A stretch of 64,000 nucleotides of DNA. It comes from Blautia parvula. GTDB lineage: Bacteria; Bacillota; Clostridia; Lachnospirales; Lachnospiraceae. The position numbers and the translations under genes are program-made. The stretch lies in the NCBI RefSeq assembly GCF_020215665.1, contig NZ_CP084061.1:4989001-5053000 (forward strand), read 5' to 3'. Shown piece by piece: positions 27,460 to 36,570 of this stretch. The stretch's first letter is position 1. Every line of letters begins with the position of its first letter. The notes under the pieces were generated by a model. That model was not told where the DNA came from. It worked only from the letters and a program-made list of their open reading frames with translations, and searched no databases.

Positions 27460-29396
27460 ATTCGCCAAAGCTGTCAGATGTGAAGATAGAGGACAGATTT
27501 TGGAGCAGATATATTATACTGGTGCGGGAGAAGATGCTTCCGTATCAATGGGAAGTATTGAATGACAGGGTAAACGATGCGGCGAAAAGCCACTGTATTG
27601 AGAACTTTAAAATTGCAGCAAAGGAGAGTACAGGAAAGTATTACGGAATGGTTTTCCAGGATACGGATGTGGCAAAATGGCTGGAAGCCCTGGCCTACAG
27701 CCTGGAAGGGGAGAAGAACGGCGAACTGGAAAAAGAGGCTGATGAAGTTATAGATTTGATCGGAAGGGCCCAGCAGCAGGACGGATATCTGGACACATAT
27801 TATACCATTCAGGAGCCTTTGGGAAGATGGAGCAATTTAAGGGAAGGACATGAATTATATACTGCCGGGCATATGATCGAGGCTGCAGCGGCATATTATC
27901 AGGCTACGGGGAAGGACAGTTTTTTAAAGATCGTATGCAGACTGGCAGACTGTATCTGTGATACCTTTGGCCCGGATGAAGGAAAGATCCACGGATGTCC
28001 CGGGCATCCTGAGATCGAGCTGGCACTTGTTAAGCTTTACCGTCTGACAAAAGATGAAAAGTATCTGAATATGGCAAAGTATTTCCTGGATATCAGGGGC
28101 AGTCAGAGTCCCAGCCACTTTGAGGAAGAGCAGAAGATGGACGGGTTCCATCACATTTTTCCTGAGTTTGAGCATCTGGGATATAATAATATACAGGCGC
28201 ATAAGCCGATACGGAAGCAGAAGAAGGCGGACGGACATGCGGTCAGGGCTTTATATTTGTATTCAGCTATGGCTGATGTGGGATACGAATGCAGAGATGA
28301 GTCTTTATTGGATGCCTGCAGAATACTATTTGATAATATTACCGGCGCGCAGATGTTTATCACCGGCAGTGTAGGGGCAGCGGCTGACGGGGAATGTTTT
28401 ACCTGTGATTATGACCTTCCTAACAATTATAACTATTCGGAGACGTGTGCTTCTGTAGCGCTTGCCATGTTCTCACTGAGAATGTTCCAGGTAGAGAGAG
28501 ACGGAAAATACATGGATATCGCCGAGAGGGCGCTTTATAATACAGTTCTTGGCGGTATGTCGTTAAACGGGACAGAATTTTTTTACGTGAATCCTCTGGA
28601 AGTGGTACCGGAACAGTTAAAGGCAAACAGAACCCTTCATCATGTACTTCCCTCCCGGAGAAAGTGGCTTGGTGTTGCCTGCTGCCCTCCGAATATTGCC
28701 CGCACACTTACCGGCCTTGGGAATTATATTTATTCTGAAAATGAGGATACTCTGTTTGTCAATCTTTTTATCGCCGGAAAGTGCTCAGTAAAATTAAAGG
28801 AAGGCACCATATCTGTGTCTGTCCAGACAGATTATCCCTATGACGGCAAGGTGAAAATAACAGTGGAAAACCATGAAGGAATTCCGTTTTCCCTGGCAGT
28901 ACGCGAGCCTGGATGGACAAAAGTAGAGCAGATGATCAGTAAGAGCGGAAAAGAAGTTTCAGTCAGACGGGAGAAGGGATATCTGTATACTGAAAAAACA
29001 GTTTGGGAGAGCCAAGCAGAGTTTATTTTTGAGATACCTTTAAAACCTGTCCTGATGTGTGCCCATCCCCGCGTTGCTTCGGATGCAGGGAAGGCAGCAA
29101 TCGTACGGGGACCGTTGGTGTATTGTCTGGAGGAAGCCGATAACGGAAAAAATCTGGGAGCTGTCGTACTGGATGCCGGCGGCAGTATAGAACCGGTATT
29201 TCAGGAGGATTTACTGGGAGGGACTACCGCTGTTTTAGCGGATGCCTGGCGTGTTAGTGAAAAGGGATGGGAAGGGAAATTATATCAGCCTGTGACGGAG
29301 CGATTGGAGAAATGCAGGGTTAAGGCTGTGCCGTACTGTATGTGGAATAACAGGGGGGAGGGGGAAATGCGTGTGTGGCTGCGGGTACGTGAGTGA
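27441..29396 (+). CDS. Beta-L-arabinofuranosidase, glycoside hydrolase family 127
   Basis: 651-residue cytoplasmic enzyme releasing terminal beta-L-arabinofuranose. Residues Glu318, Glu334, Cys336, Cys414 and Cys415 (in DGECFT, YSETCAS and VACCPPN) match the spacing of the acid/base, zinc ligands and Cys nucleophile known from Bifidobacterium HypBA1 (Glu322, Glu338, Cys340, Cys417, Cys418). The start at 27441 follows GGGAGGC; an ATG six bases later (MEKLDS) is possible. It is the last gene of the operon, followed by a terminator. With the GH31 enzyme it would strip two different side-chain sugars from imported oligosaccharides. Confidence 0.94.
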   Translation: MRMEKLDSPKLSDVKIEDRFWSRYIILVREKMLPYQWEVLNDRVNDAAKSHCIENFKIAAKESTGKYYGMVFQDTDVAKWLEALAYSLEGEKNGELEKEADEVIDLIGRAQQQDGYLDTYYTIQEPLGRWSNLREGHELYTAGHMIEAAAAYYQATGKDSFLKIVCRLADCICDTFGPDEGKIHGCPGHPEIELALVKLYRLTKDEKYLNMAKYFLDIRGSQSPSHFEEEQKMDGFHHIFPEFEHLGYNNIQAHKPIRKQKKADGHAVRALYLYSAMADVGYECRDESLLDACRILFDNITGAQMFITGSVGAAADGECFTCDYDLPNNYNYSETCASVALAMFSLRMFQVERDGKYMDIAERALYNTVLGGMSLNGTEFFYVNPLEVVPEQLKANRTLHHVLPSRRKWLGVACCPPNIARTLTGLGNYIYSENEDTLFVNLFIAGKCSVKLKEGTISVSVQTDYPYDGKVKITVENHEGIPFSLAVREPGWTKVEQMISKSGKEVSVRREKGYLYTEKTVWESQAEFIFEIPLKPVLMCAHPRVASDAGKAAIVRGPLVYCLEEADNGKNLGAVVLDAGGSIEPVFQEDLLGGTTAVLADAWRVSEKGWEGKLYQPVTERLEKCRVKAVPYCMWNNRGEGEMRVWLRVRE

Positions 29397-29437
29397 CAAA
29401 CCTGAAAGCCGGATGTGAGTATGTGCATTGAAAAAAG

Positions 29438-29473
29438 GATGGCGGACACCTATAGGGTATCTGTCATCTTTTT
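29438..29473 (+). terminator. Rho-independent terminator of the glycosidase operon
   Basis: GATGGCGGACACC (29438-29450) pairs with GGTATCTGTCATC (29456-29468), two G-U pairs and one mismatch, then TTTTT; an A tract lies before the left arm. Confidence 0.8.
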
Positions 29474-29630
29474 GTTACTGTTCACGGCCAATGTTCCGGG
29501 AGGTGTTTTCCCCAAGGGGATGCTGCGCGATGCGAAGCAAAATCCCGAGGCAGCCAGCGCGATATGGAGCGGAATGCTCCATATCTGTGCATCGCGAAGC
29601 GTGTTGCTGGGCACGCAGTGAACAGTAACA
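29473..29630. repeat. 158-bp element with nested inverted repeats (REP/MITE-like)
   Basis: Perfect 13-base outer arms TGTTACTGTTCAC (29473-29485) and GTGAACAGTAACA (29618-29630). Inside are GCGATGC (29527-29533) with GCATCGC (29589-29595), and a central hairpin GATATGGAGC (29561-29570) with GCTCCATATC (29576-29585). The core and its flanks match 12821-12869. Short overlapping frames here (for example 29428-29628) have no similarity I recognise and are not called as genes. The element fills most of the 369-base gap between the GH127 and helicase genes. Confidence 0.7.
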
Positions 29631-29675
29631 TCCTTTTTACATCCATGAATAATAAGAAAAGGATATTATTGAAAG

Positions 29676-29705
29676 TTGAAAATTCAACTGATAAAATGTT
29701 ATACT
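29676..29705 (+). promoter_or_regulatory. Promoter of the EndoQ-helicase gene
   Basis: TTGAAA (29676-29681), 18 bases, TATACT (29700-29705), about 60 bases before the start codon. Confidence 0.6.
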
Positions 29706-29765
29706 AATTGATACATGATAATCGTTATGACTTTTCAACATCAAAAAGGATAAGGTGATAAAAAA

Positions 29766-32700
29766 ATGTACATCGCAGATTTACACATCCATTCCCGCTA
29801 TTCCCGCGCCACCAGCAGGGACTGCACACCGGAATATCTGGATCTCTGGACGCGCAGAAAGGGGATTCAGATAGTCGGCACAGGTGACTTCACACATCCT
29901 GCCTGGAGGGAGGAACTTCAGGAAAAGCTGGAACCGGCGGAGGATGGGCTGTATGTGCTGAAGGAAGAATATAGAATACAGGATTCCACAGCGGCCGCAG
30001 CTATGCAGCCGCGTTTTGTCATTACAGGGGAAATCAGCTCCATTTATAAGAAAAAGGATAAAGTCCGTAAAGTACACAGTCTGATTCTCCTGCCGGGACT
30101 GGAGGAGGCGGAAATTATATCCAAAAAGCTGGAAAGCATCGGCAATATCCATTCCGACGGACGTCCCATATTGGGATTAGACTGCAGGGACCTGCTGGAA
30201 ATACTGTTGGAGCTGTGTCCCAATGCCGTCTATGTGCCGGCGCATATCTGGACACCTCATTTTTCTTTATTCGGGGCTTTTTCCGGTTTCGATACAGTGG
30301 AGGAATGCTTTGATGATTTATCACCATACATTCGGGCCATGGAGACAGGACTTTCCTCAGATCCGCCTATGAACTGGAGGATATCTGCCCTTGATAAATA
30401 CCAGCTTATATCAAATTCCGACGCGCATTCTCCTGCAAAGCTGGGCAGGGAGGCCAATCTGCTGGACATAGAACTTTCCTATGAGGGGTTAAAAAATGCC
30501 ATTCAGGAAGGAATCGGATTGGCAGGAACCATAGAGTTTTTCCCGGAAGAAGGAAAATATCACTTTGACGGACACAGAAAATGCCATCTCTGTTTAAGTC
30601 CGGCGGAGGCTGAGAAATACAACGGTAAATGCCCTGTCTGTGGAAGGAAACTCACGATCGGAGTGTCTCACAGAGTGGAACAGTTAGCTGACCGCCCGGA
30701 AGGCTTTCTAAGAGCCGATGCGAAAGCCTTTGAAAGCCTTGTACCGCTGCCGGAAGTTATCGGCGCTTCTGTGGGCTATTCCTCGGCAAGCAGAAAAGTT
30801 GTAAGACAGTATGAGGAAATGCTCCGGAAACTGGGACCTGAATTTGAAATACTGCGGGTAATGCCGCTGGAGGAGATCAGAAACGTTTCCGGGCATTTGA
30901 TCACTGAGGGAATCCAGAGGCTGCGGGAAGGAAAAGTGGAGAGAGTCCCCGGTTTTGACGGAGAGTATGGCACCATAAAATTATTTGAGCAGACAGAAAT
31001 AGAAAACCTGGATGGACAGTTGAGCCTTTTTGACAACACGGGCAGCATCCAGAATACGAATAAAATATCAGGCAATACAGGAACTGTACAGAGAAATAGA
31101 CAGCTAGATGATGTACAGGAAAACCCCCTTCCCCCTCTACCTGCCCCGCAGGCTCTGAACCCCAGGCAGCAGCAGGCCGTCCAGTCCATAGAACGGGCAG
31201 TGGCAGTCATAGCAGGTCCGGGTACCGGGAAGACTAAGACACTCATATCCCGCATCCTCTATCTTCTGGAAACCAGAAAGGTAAAGCCCTCGGAGATAAC
31301 CGCAGTAACGTTCACGAATAAAGCTGCCGCCGAGATGCAGGAACGACTGAAGCAGCAGCTGGGAAAAGGCAGATCAGCCAGGCTGATCCAGGTAGGAACC
31401 TTCCACTCCATCTGCCTTGATCTGCTGAAAAAACAAGGTATGCAGTTTACCCTTGCCGACGAGACGGAAACCCTGGATATCGCTGCAGATATAGTAAAGA
31501 GCAGGAATCTGGGAATAAAGCCCAGACAGTTCCTCCAGAAAGTATCCCGGATCAAAACAAACAGTGATGTGTTCTCAGACCTTTCAGACGACAGGAGTGA
31601 AGAGAAAGCTCCGTCAGACCATACACCGTTCACCGCCCTTGGCATAACAGAATCCGAATATGCCGCGTACATTGAATATTGTCAGATATTAAGATCCCTG
31701 CATATCCTTGACTTTGACGACCTGCTTACGGAAACTCTGAACCTCATAAAATCTGATCCAACCATTCCGGCACAGTGTTTCAGTTACCTACACGTGGACG
31801 AATTTCAGGATATCAGCCCAATCCAGTACCGGCTGATCATAGAGTGGACAAAGCAGGGCAGAGAGCTTTTTGTCATCGGTGATCCGGATCAGTCTATTTA
31901 CGGCTTCCGCGGCTCGGATGACAAATGTTTTGAACATTTAAAAAATGATTTTACAGACCTGAGCATCATCCGCCTGACCGAAAATTACCGCTCAACACCT
32001 CAGGTGATATCCGGCGCGGTCAAGGTTATTTCCCAAAATCCCGGCATGGAGAGGGTTATCCATCCCAATCGGCCGGACAGCACACCTATCCGCCTCGTTA
32101 CAGCCGGAAGTGAGATGGGGGAGGCTGTCTTTACCGCCAAAGAGATCAACCGCCTGATCGGCGGAATTGATATGCTGGATGTGCAGCAAACACAGGAAAC
32201 GCAGAAAATGCATACAGAGCATAAGACAAGAAGCTTTGCCGATATTGCAGTTTTGTACCGAACACACCGCCAGGCTGAACTTTTAGAAAAATGTCTGCAG
32301 AGGGAAGGCATTCCATATGTGATCGCCGGACGCGAGGATTTTCTTGCGGAAAAGACCGTCCGGGGATGTCTCTGTTTTTTCCGCTGTCTGACAGATCAGA
32401 CAGACACAGTGAACAGAGATATTTGCCTGAAATTACTGTGGGACCTGGAACCCAACCAGATAAGCGGCAGTATTTTTGAAACCATGCAGGAAAAATATAT
32501 TTCATTCCTGAAAAAAGGAAAACCCCAGAAAGTCCTGGCACAATGGATAGAAGATATGAATCTTACAGATGATATAGCTGTAAATAAGCTTCTCGGAATG
32601 GCCGTATTCTATAAATCCATGCAGGAATTCATGGATGCCGTCAGTCTTGGCGTGGAAAGTGATCTGAAACGCTGCGGCGGCAGGCAGTATACAGCCGACT

Positions 32701-33041
32701 GTGTCACACTTATGACACTCCACGGCTCAAAAGGCCTGGAATTTCCGGTGACGATCATCTATGGCGTCAGAAAAGGCGCTATACCCTTTGAGAGGGAATC
32801 CCATCCAAAGAAAGAAAACAGCTCTGGTATCGGGGAGACTTTCATCACGGACATAGAGGAAGAACGCCGGCTCTTCTACGTGGGAATGACCAGAGCAAAA
32901 GAGGAACTGATACTCACCACGTCCGGTGATCCCTCTGTCTTTCTGGAGGATCTGCCGGAGGAATCGCTGCTCAGGGAAAGCGCTGATAAAAGAAAGCAAA
33001 ACGACGGGGGAGAGCAGTTAAACCTTTTCGACTTCCTGTAA
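29766..33041 (+). CDS. Endonuclease Q-like (PHP) / UvrD-type helicase fusion protein
   Basis: 1091-residue DNA repair protein made of two enzymes. Residues 1-410 are an EndoQ-like PHP nuclease: DLHIHSRYS at 5-13, GTGDFTHPAW, NSDAHSP, and a zinc ribbon CHLC (273-276) and CPVC (289-292) followed by LTIGVSHRVEQLADRP. EndoQ cuts DNA 5' of deaminated bases. Residues 475-1091 are a superfamily 1 helicase: Walker A AGPGTGKTK at 483-491, TFTNKAAAEM, VDEFQD, GDPDQSIYGFRG, LTENYRST, TLHGSKGLEFPV and YVGMTRAKEEL. QLSLF (418-422) in the linker and QLNLF (1084-1088) at the C-terminus match the sliding-clamp-binding consensus. It probably nicks at deaminated bases and unwinds from the nick (inference). Confidence 0.92.
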   Translation: MYIADLHIHSRYSRATSRDCTPEYLDLWTRRKGIQIVGTGDFTHPAWREELQEKLEPAEDGLYVLKEEYRIQDSTAAAAMQPRFVITGEISSIYKKKDKVRKVHSLILLPGLEEAEIISKKLESIGNIHSDGRPILGLDCRDLLEILLELCPNAVYVPAHIWTPHFSLFGAFSGFDTVEECFDDLSPYIRAMETGLSSDPPMNWRISALDKYQLISNSDAHSPAKLGREANLLDIELSYEGLKNAIQEGIGLAGTIEFFPEEGKYHFDGHRKCHLCLSPAEAEKYNGKCPVCGRKLTIGVSHRVEQLADRPEGFLRADAKAFESLVPLPEVIGASVGYSSASRKVVRQYEEMLRKLGPEFEILRVMPLEEIRNVSGHLITEGIQRLREGKVERVPGFDGEYGTIKLFEQTEIENLDGQLSLFDNTGSIQNTNKISGNTGTVQRNRQLDDVQENPLPPLPAPQALNPRQQQAVQSIERAVAVIAGPGTGKTKTLISRILYLLETRKVKPSEITAVTFTNKAAAEMQERLKQQLGKGRSARLIQVGTFHSICLDLLKKQGMQFTLADETETLDIAADIVKSRNLGIKPRQFLQKVSRIKTNSDVFSDLSDDRSEEKAPSDHTPFTALGITESEYAAYIEYCQILRSLHILDFDDLLTETLNLIKSDPTIPAQCFSYLHVDEFQDISPIQYRLIIEWTKQGRELFVIGDPDQSIYGFRGSDDKCFEHLKNDFTDLSIIRLTENYRSTPQVISGAVKVISQNPGMERVIHPNRPDSTPIRLVTAGSEMGEAVFTAKEINRLIGGIDMLDVQQTQETQKMHTEHKTRSFADIAVLYRTHRQAELLEKCLQREGIPYVIAGREDFLAEKTVRGCLCFFRCLTDQTDTVNRDICLKLLWDLEPNQISGSIFETMQEKYISFLKKGKPQKVLAQWIEDMNLTDDIAVNKLLGMAVFYKSMQEFMDAVSLGVESDLKRCGGRQYTADCVTLMTLHGSKGLEFPVTIIYGVRKGAIPFERESHPKKENSSGIGETFITDIEEERRLFYVGMTRAKEELILTTSGDPSVFLEDLPEESLLRESADKRKQNDGGEQLNLFDFL

Positions 33042-33066
33042 AAGAAGCAGACTGAGAGGAAAAAGA

Positions 33067-34542
33067 ATGGCACAAAAGAATTTAAAACATCTTACGCTCC
33101 TGCATTCCAATGACATGCACGGCGATTTTCTGGCAGAAGAAATTGATAATGAGCTGGTGGGAGGTGTCTCCCTGCTTTCGGGTTATGTAAACCAGGTCAG
33201 GAGAGATACCCCCAATACCCTTTACATGATCGCAGGGGACATGTTCAGAGGCTCTCTTATAGATACGGAATTCAAGGGAATCTCCACCATAGAGATTATG
33301 AATGTCCTGGGGCCTGATATTGTCTCCCTGGGAAACCACGAACTGGATTACGGCATTGCGCATCTGCTCTTTTTGGAGCGCTGCTGCAAATTCCCCATTG
33401 TAAACGCCAATATCTACATCAGACCCACAGGCATGCGTCTGTTTCAGTCCCACAGGATTCTTCACGTGGACGGCATGAAGATCCTTGTCATGGGACTTTT
33501 GACGGAAGATATCATGAGCAAGGCAAAATCAGACATGCTTCTGGGGACTTTCGTGGATCTGTCCGACGCAGCCAGGGAAGTGGGAATTATCTGCAACAGC
33601 TATAAAAATGTGGACATTGACTTTACAATTCTTCTGACACACATCGGATTTGCGGAGGATTTAAAGCTTGCCGAACAGCTTGACCCCAAATGGGGTGTGG
33701 ATGTTATCATCGGCGGCCACAGCCACACCTATCTGGATGAACCGGCAGAGGTGAACAATATCCTCATTGTACAGGCCGGAATCGGAACAGACCAGATTGG
33801 CCGCTTCGAGATAGAGGTGAACACAGATACCAATTCTGTGGACAGCTATACCTGGGAGACAGTCCCCATCGATGATGCACACTGTGAGAAAAATGAAGAA
33901 CTGGAACACCTCATCTATGATTTTAAGAGAGTGACAGATGAAAAATACGGGGCGATCCTCACCAGCATGGTGAGAAAGGCGACACATCCCAGCCGCTATC
34001 AGTCAACAAGCGCAGGCAATCTGTTCTGCGATGCATTGAAAATGCAGTTCGAACTGGATATTGTCATGCTTGGCTCCGGAAGCCTGCGTGCGGAGGAAAT
34101 CGGGCCGATCATCACCGTAGGGGATCTGCTCAACATGTATCCCTATGACGAGACCCTGGTACGCATTGAACTGACGGGAAAAGAACTGAAAAAGGGAATT
34201 CTCCACGCTATGAAAAAAAGTGTCAGCGTGGATGGCAGTGATTCGGAATATTACCAGTTCAGCAAAGGCGTCCGCATGGTCTATTCCACAGGCCGGCAGG
34301 TGCTGACGGATGCAGTGTTTAACGGAGAGGAGATTCGGGACCAGGACGTATTTGCAGTGGGCCTGGAATTGTTCCATTACAATAACATTGACAGCTTTCT
34401 GGGGCTTGACCGGGAGATCATCGAACAGCGGAAACCAGCCCGGACCGTAACGGGAAATATCCGCACAGCCATTGAGGAATACTTCAGGGAACACAACGCG
34501 CTGCGCCCTGTATATGAAAAAAGAACCATAACAACAGATTGA
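33067..34542 (+). CDS. 5'-nucleotidase / metallophosphoesterase family protein, cytoplasmic
   Basis: 491-residue enzyme of the UshA/5'-nucleotidase family. The N-terminal metallophosphoesterase domain has HSNDMHGD, AGDMFRGS, GNHELDYG and GGHSHTYLDE; the C-terminal 5_nucleotid_C domain begins near 300 with STSAGNLFCDAL and GSGSLRAEE. Unlike most relatives it has no signal peptide, so it should act on intracellular nucleotides or related phosphoesters. It follows the helicase gene by 25 bases and the GNAT gene follows directly, so they look like one transcript. Whether it is functionally tied to repair is open. Confidence 0.9.
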   Translation: MAQKNLKHLTLLHSNDMHGDFLAEEIDNELVGGVSLLSGYVNQVRRDTPNTLYMIAGDMFRGSLIDTEFKGISTIEIMNVLGPDIVSLGNHELDYGIAHLLFLERCCKFPIVNANIYIRPTGMRLFQSHRILHVDGMKILVMGLLTEDIMSKAKSDMLLGTFVDLSDAAREVGIICNSYKNVDIDFTILLTHIGFAEDLKLAEQLDPKWGVDVIIGGHSHTYLDEPAEVNNILIVQAGIGTDQIGRFEIEVNTDTNSVDSYTWETVPIDDAHCEKNEELEHLIYDFKRVTDEKYGAILTSMVRKATHPSRYQSTSAGNLFCDALKMQFELDIVMLGSGSLRAEEIGPIITVGDLLNMYPYDETLVRIELTGKELKKGILHAMKKSVSVDGSDSEYYQFSKGVRMVYSTGRQVLTDAVFNGEEIRDQDVFAVGLELFHYNNIDSFLGLDREIIEQRKPARTVTGNIRTAIEEYFREHNALRPVYEKRTITTD

Positions 34543-34559
34543 GAAAGGGAGACTATAAA

Positions 34560-35048
34560 ATGCAGATAATCATAAGAAACGCACGGCCGGGGGAGGGAGA
34601 AACCCTGGCTCTCATTGAGGCGGCCTGCTTTCCGGCATCGGAAGCAGCCAGCGCGGAGGCCATAAAAGAGCGCCTGAACGCATTTCCGGAGAAGTTTTTT
34701 GTAGCGGAAACAGAGGGAAAAGCAGTGGGATTTGTAAACGGAGGCGTGACAGACGAACCGCATCTGCCGGATGAAATGTATCACGATATAAGTTTACATA
34801 ATCCAGACGGGGCCTACCAGACCGTATTCGGACTGAATGTTCTGCCTCAGTACAGAAGACAGGGAATCGCGGAAATGCTCATGAAAGCCCTGATCCAGTC
34901 TGCCCGGCAGGAGGGGAAAAAGGGAATGATCCTTACCTGTAAGGACCATATGATCCATTATTACGAAAAGTTCGGCTTTGTCTGCCACGGCAGAGCGGAT
35001 TCCTGCCATGGCAATGCAGTCTGGAATGATATGCGGCTGATTTTTTGA
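34560..35048 (+). CDS. GNAT-family N-acetyltransferase
   Basis: 162-residue acetyltransferase. The acetyl-CoA loop is in GLNVLPQYRRQGIAEMLMKA (Q/R-x-x-G-I/A motif) near residues 93-112, and a late YYEKFGFVC strand-turn is typical of the fold. The ATG at 34560 follows GAAAGGGAGA; the in-frame TTG at 34539 is part of the region before that site. The acceptor substrate is not predictable (small amine or protein N-terminus). Confidence 0.88.
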   Translation: MQIIIRNARPGEGETLALIEAACFPASEAASAEAIKERLNAFPEKFFVAETEGKAVGFVNGGVTDEPHLPDEMYHDISLHNPDGAYQTVFGLNVLPQYRRQGIAEMLMKALIQSARQEGKKGMILTCKDHMIHYYEKFGFVCHGRADSCHGNAVWNDMRLIF

Positions 35049-35053
35049 CAAGA

Positions 35054-36406
35054 CTAAGCACGCTCAAACCCATGTATCCAGTCTGCTTTCTTATAATACA
35101 GCACAAATACCACGGAGCTTAAAAACCACGTCAGAGGATAAGCCCAGAAGATCACATTGATGGACGGTATGTATTTAACGATCACAGATATGTATGACAC
35201 ACGCACAATGCACCAGAACACCAGCATGACCAGCATAGGCACAGAGGCCCGTCCGGAACCGCGCAGGATAGCCGCAATGCAGTGGGAGAGCGCCAGAAGG
35301 AAGTAAAACAAAGTGACAGTCCGCGCCTGGGCGGTTCCGAACCGGATCACATGGGCTTCATTGTTGAAGGCGGCAATGAGAACCGGGGCAAAGGTATAGA
35401 TGAGCACCCCGATGGCCTCGGCGATCAGCATGGAGCAGAGCAGGCCGAACCTGGCCCCCTTTTTTGCCCTGTCATATTCCTTTGCCCCGAGATTCTGGCT
35501 GACAAATGTGGTCAGCGCCAGGGTAAAGCAGTTGATAGGCAGGAAGACAAACCCCTCGATCTTGGAGTAAGCGCCGCATCCGGCCACTGCCATTTTCCCG
35601 AAGGCATTGATGTTGGTCTGGACGATCACGTTGGCGAAGGCAATGATAGAATTTTGAAATCCGGCCGGAAGCCCGTTTTTGATAATACGGCTGAACATGG
35701 TTCTGTCGAATCGTATCTTATTTATGTAAACCCGATAGTCCTCCGGGCAGCGTCTGAGCTTTCCGAAACACAGCACAGCGCTTAAAAACTGGGAGATGAT
35801 CGTGGCAAGAGCAGCGGAGCCTACCCCCATGTGCAGGATAAGGATAAAAAATAAATCCAGCACGACATTTACCACAGAGGAGATGATCAGGTAAACCAGC
35901 GGGTGCCTGCTGTCTCCCACAGACTGCAGGATTCCCACGAACACATTGTACATAACAAACCCCAGGGAACCGGCAAAATAGATGCGGAAATATGTGGTGG
36001 ACTGGGGAAGTACATCCGCGGGTGTTCCCATCCAGATCAGGATCTGAGGGGCCAGCACAACTCCCGCAAGAGTGAGCACAGCGCTTGCGGCAAGGCCGAG
36101 GGCTATGGTGGTGTGGATAGCTTTTTGAAGGCTTTCAATATTTCTGGCGCCGTAATATCTGGCAATTACCACGCCGGCGCCCATGGCAATGCCGTTGAAG
36201 AAGCCCACCATGAGGAAAATGAGATTCCCCGAGGAGCTTACCGCGGCCAGTGCATTGCTGTCCAGAAAATTTCCCACGATCAGGGAGTCTGCAGTGTTGT
36301 AGAGCTGCTGAAAGAGATTCCCCAGAAAAAGCGGGAGAGCGAACAGTATGATTTTTTTCCATATGGGACCTGAGGTCATCAGGGTTTTGGATTCTGCTGT
36401 ATTCAT
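35054..36406 (-). CDS. MATE-family multidrug/organic cation efflux transporter
   Basis: 450-residue, 12-helix antiporter of the MATE family. Characteristic segments are LPLFLGNLFQQLYNTADSLI in helix 1, FFNGIAMGAGVVIARYYGA in helix 2, and the second-half repeat with NLGAKEYDRAKKGAR. The ATG at 36406 (MNTAESKTLM) has GGAG upstream and gives the normal length; a TTG further upstream would add 48 residues that are not MATE-like. It is divergent from a TetR regulator with a palindrome in the shared promoter region, so it is probably under its control. Confidence 0.9.
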   Translation of the reverse strand: MNTAESKTLMTSGPIWKKIILFALPLFLGNLFQQLYNTADSLIVGNFLDSNALAAVSSSGNLIFLMVGFFNGIAMGAGVVIARYYGARNIESLQKAIHTTIALGLAASAVLTLAGVVLAPQILIWMGTPADVLPQSTTYFRIYFAGSLGFVMYNVFVGILQSVGDSRHPLVYLIISSVVNVVLDLFFILILHMGVGSAALATIISQFLSAVLCFGKLRRCPEDYRVYINKIRFDRTMFSRIIKNGLPAGFQNSIIAFANVIVQTNINAFGKMAVAGCGAYSKIEGFVFLPINCFTLALTTFVSQNLGAKEYDRAKKGARFGLLCSMLIAEAIGVLIYTFAPVLIAAFNNEAHVIRFGTAQARTVTLFYFLLALSHCIAAILRGSGRASVPMLVMLVFWCIVRVSYISVIVKYIPSINVIFWAYPLTWFLSSVVFVLYYKKADWIHGFERA

Positions 36407-36507
36407 GATAAGATAACTCCATTTATATTCAGTAAGAAAGTAAGGCCCGATAAACGGCCCTTTCATTATTTTACTCCTCATGTGGAAAAAAGCAACCGGA
36501 AAAGCTA

Positions 36508-36537
36508 TTGACAAACATACCGTTGGTATGTTAACGT
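36508..36537 (+). promoter_or_regulatory. TetR-type operator and promoter between MATE and TetR genes
   Basis: TTGACA (36508-36513) is followed by the 19-base palindrome AACATACCGTTGGTATGTT (36514-36532). The -10 is poor (TAACGT, 18 bases away). The arms ATACC and GGTAT recur before the ABC gene at 37282-37298, so one regulator probably controls both. Confidence 0.65.
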
Positions 36538-36570
36538 AAAGATAATCCAATGAAAATATGGAGGTATATT

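Noticed and set aside
29415-29628. Two overlapping small frames in the gap before the helicase gene
   Set aside because: They run through the terminator and the nested-palindrome repeat; the sequence is explained by inverted repeats.
29766-31000. PHP domain as part of DNA polymerase X or histidinol phosphatase
   Set aside because: The zinc ribbon followed by GVSHRVEQLADRP and the long C-terminal helicase fit EndoQ, and no polymerase domain is present.
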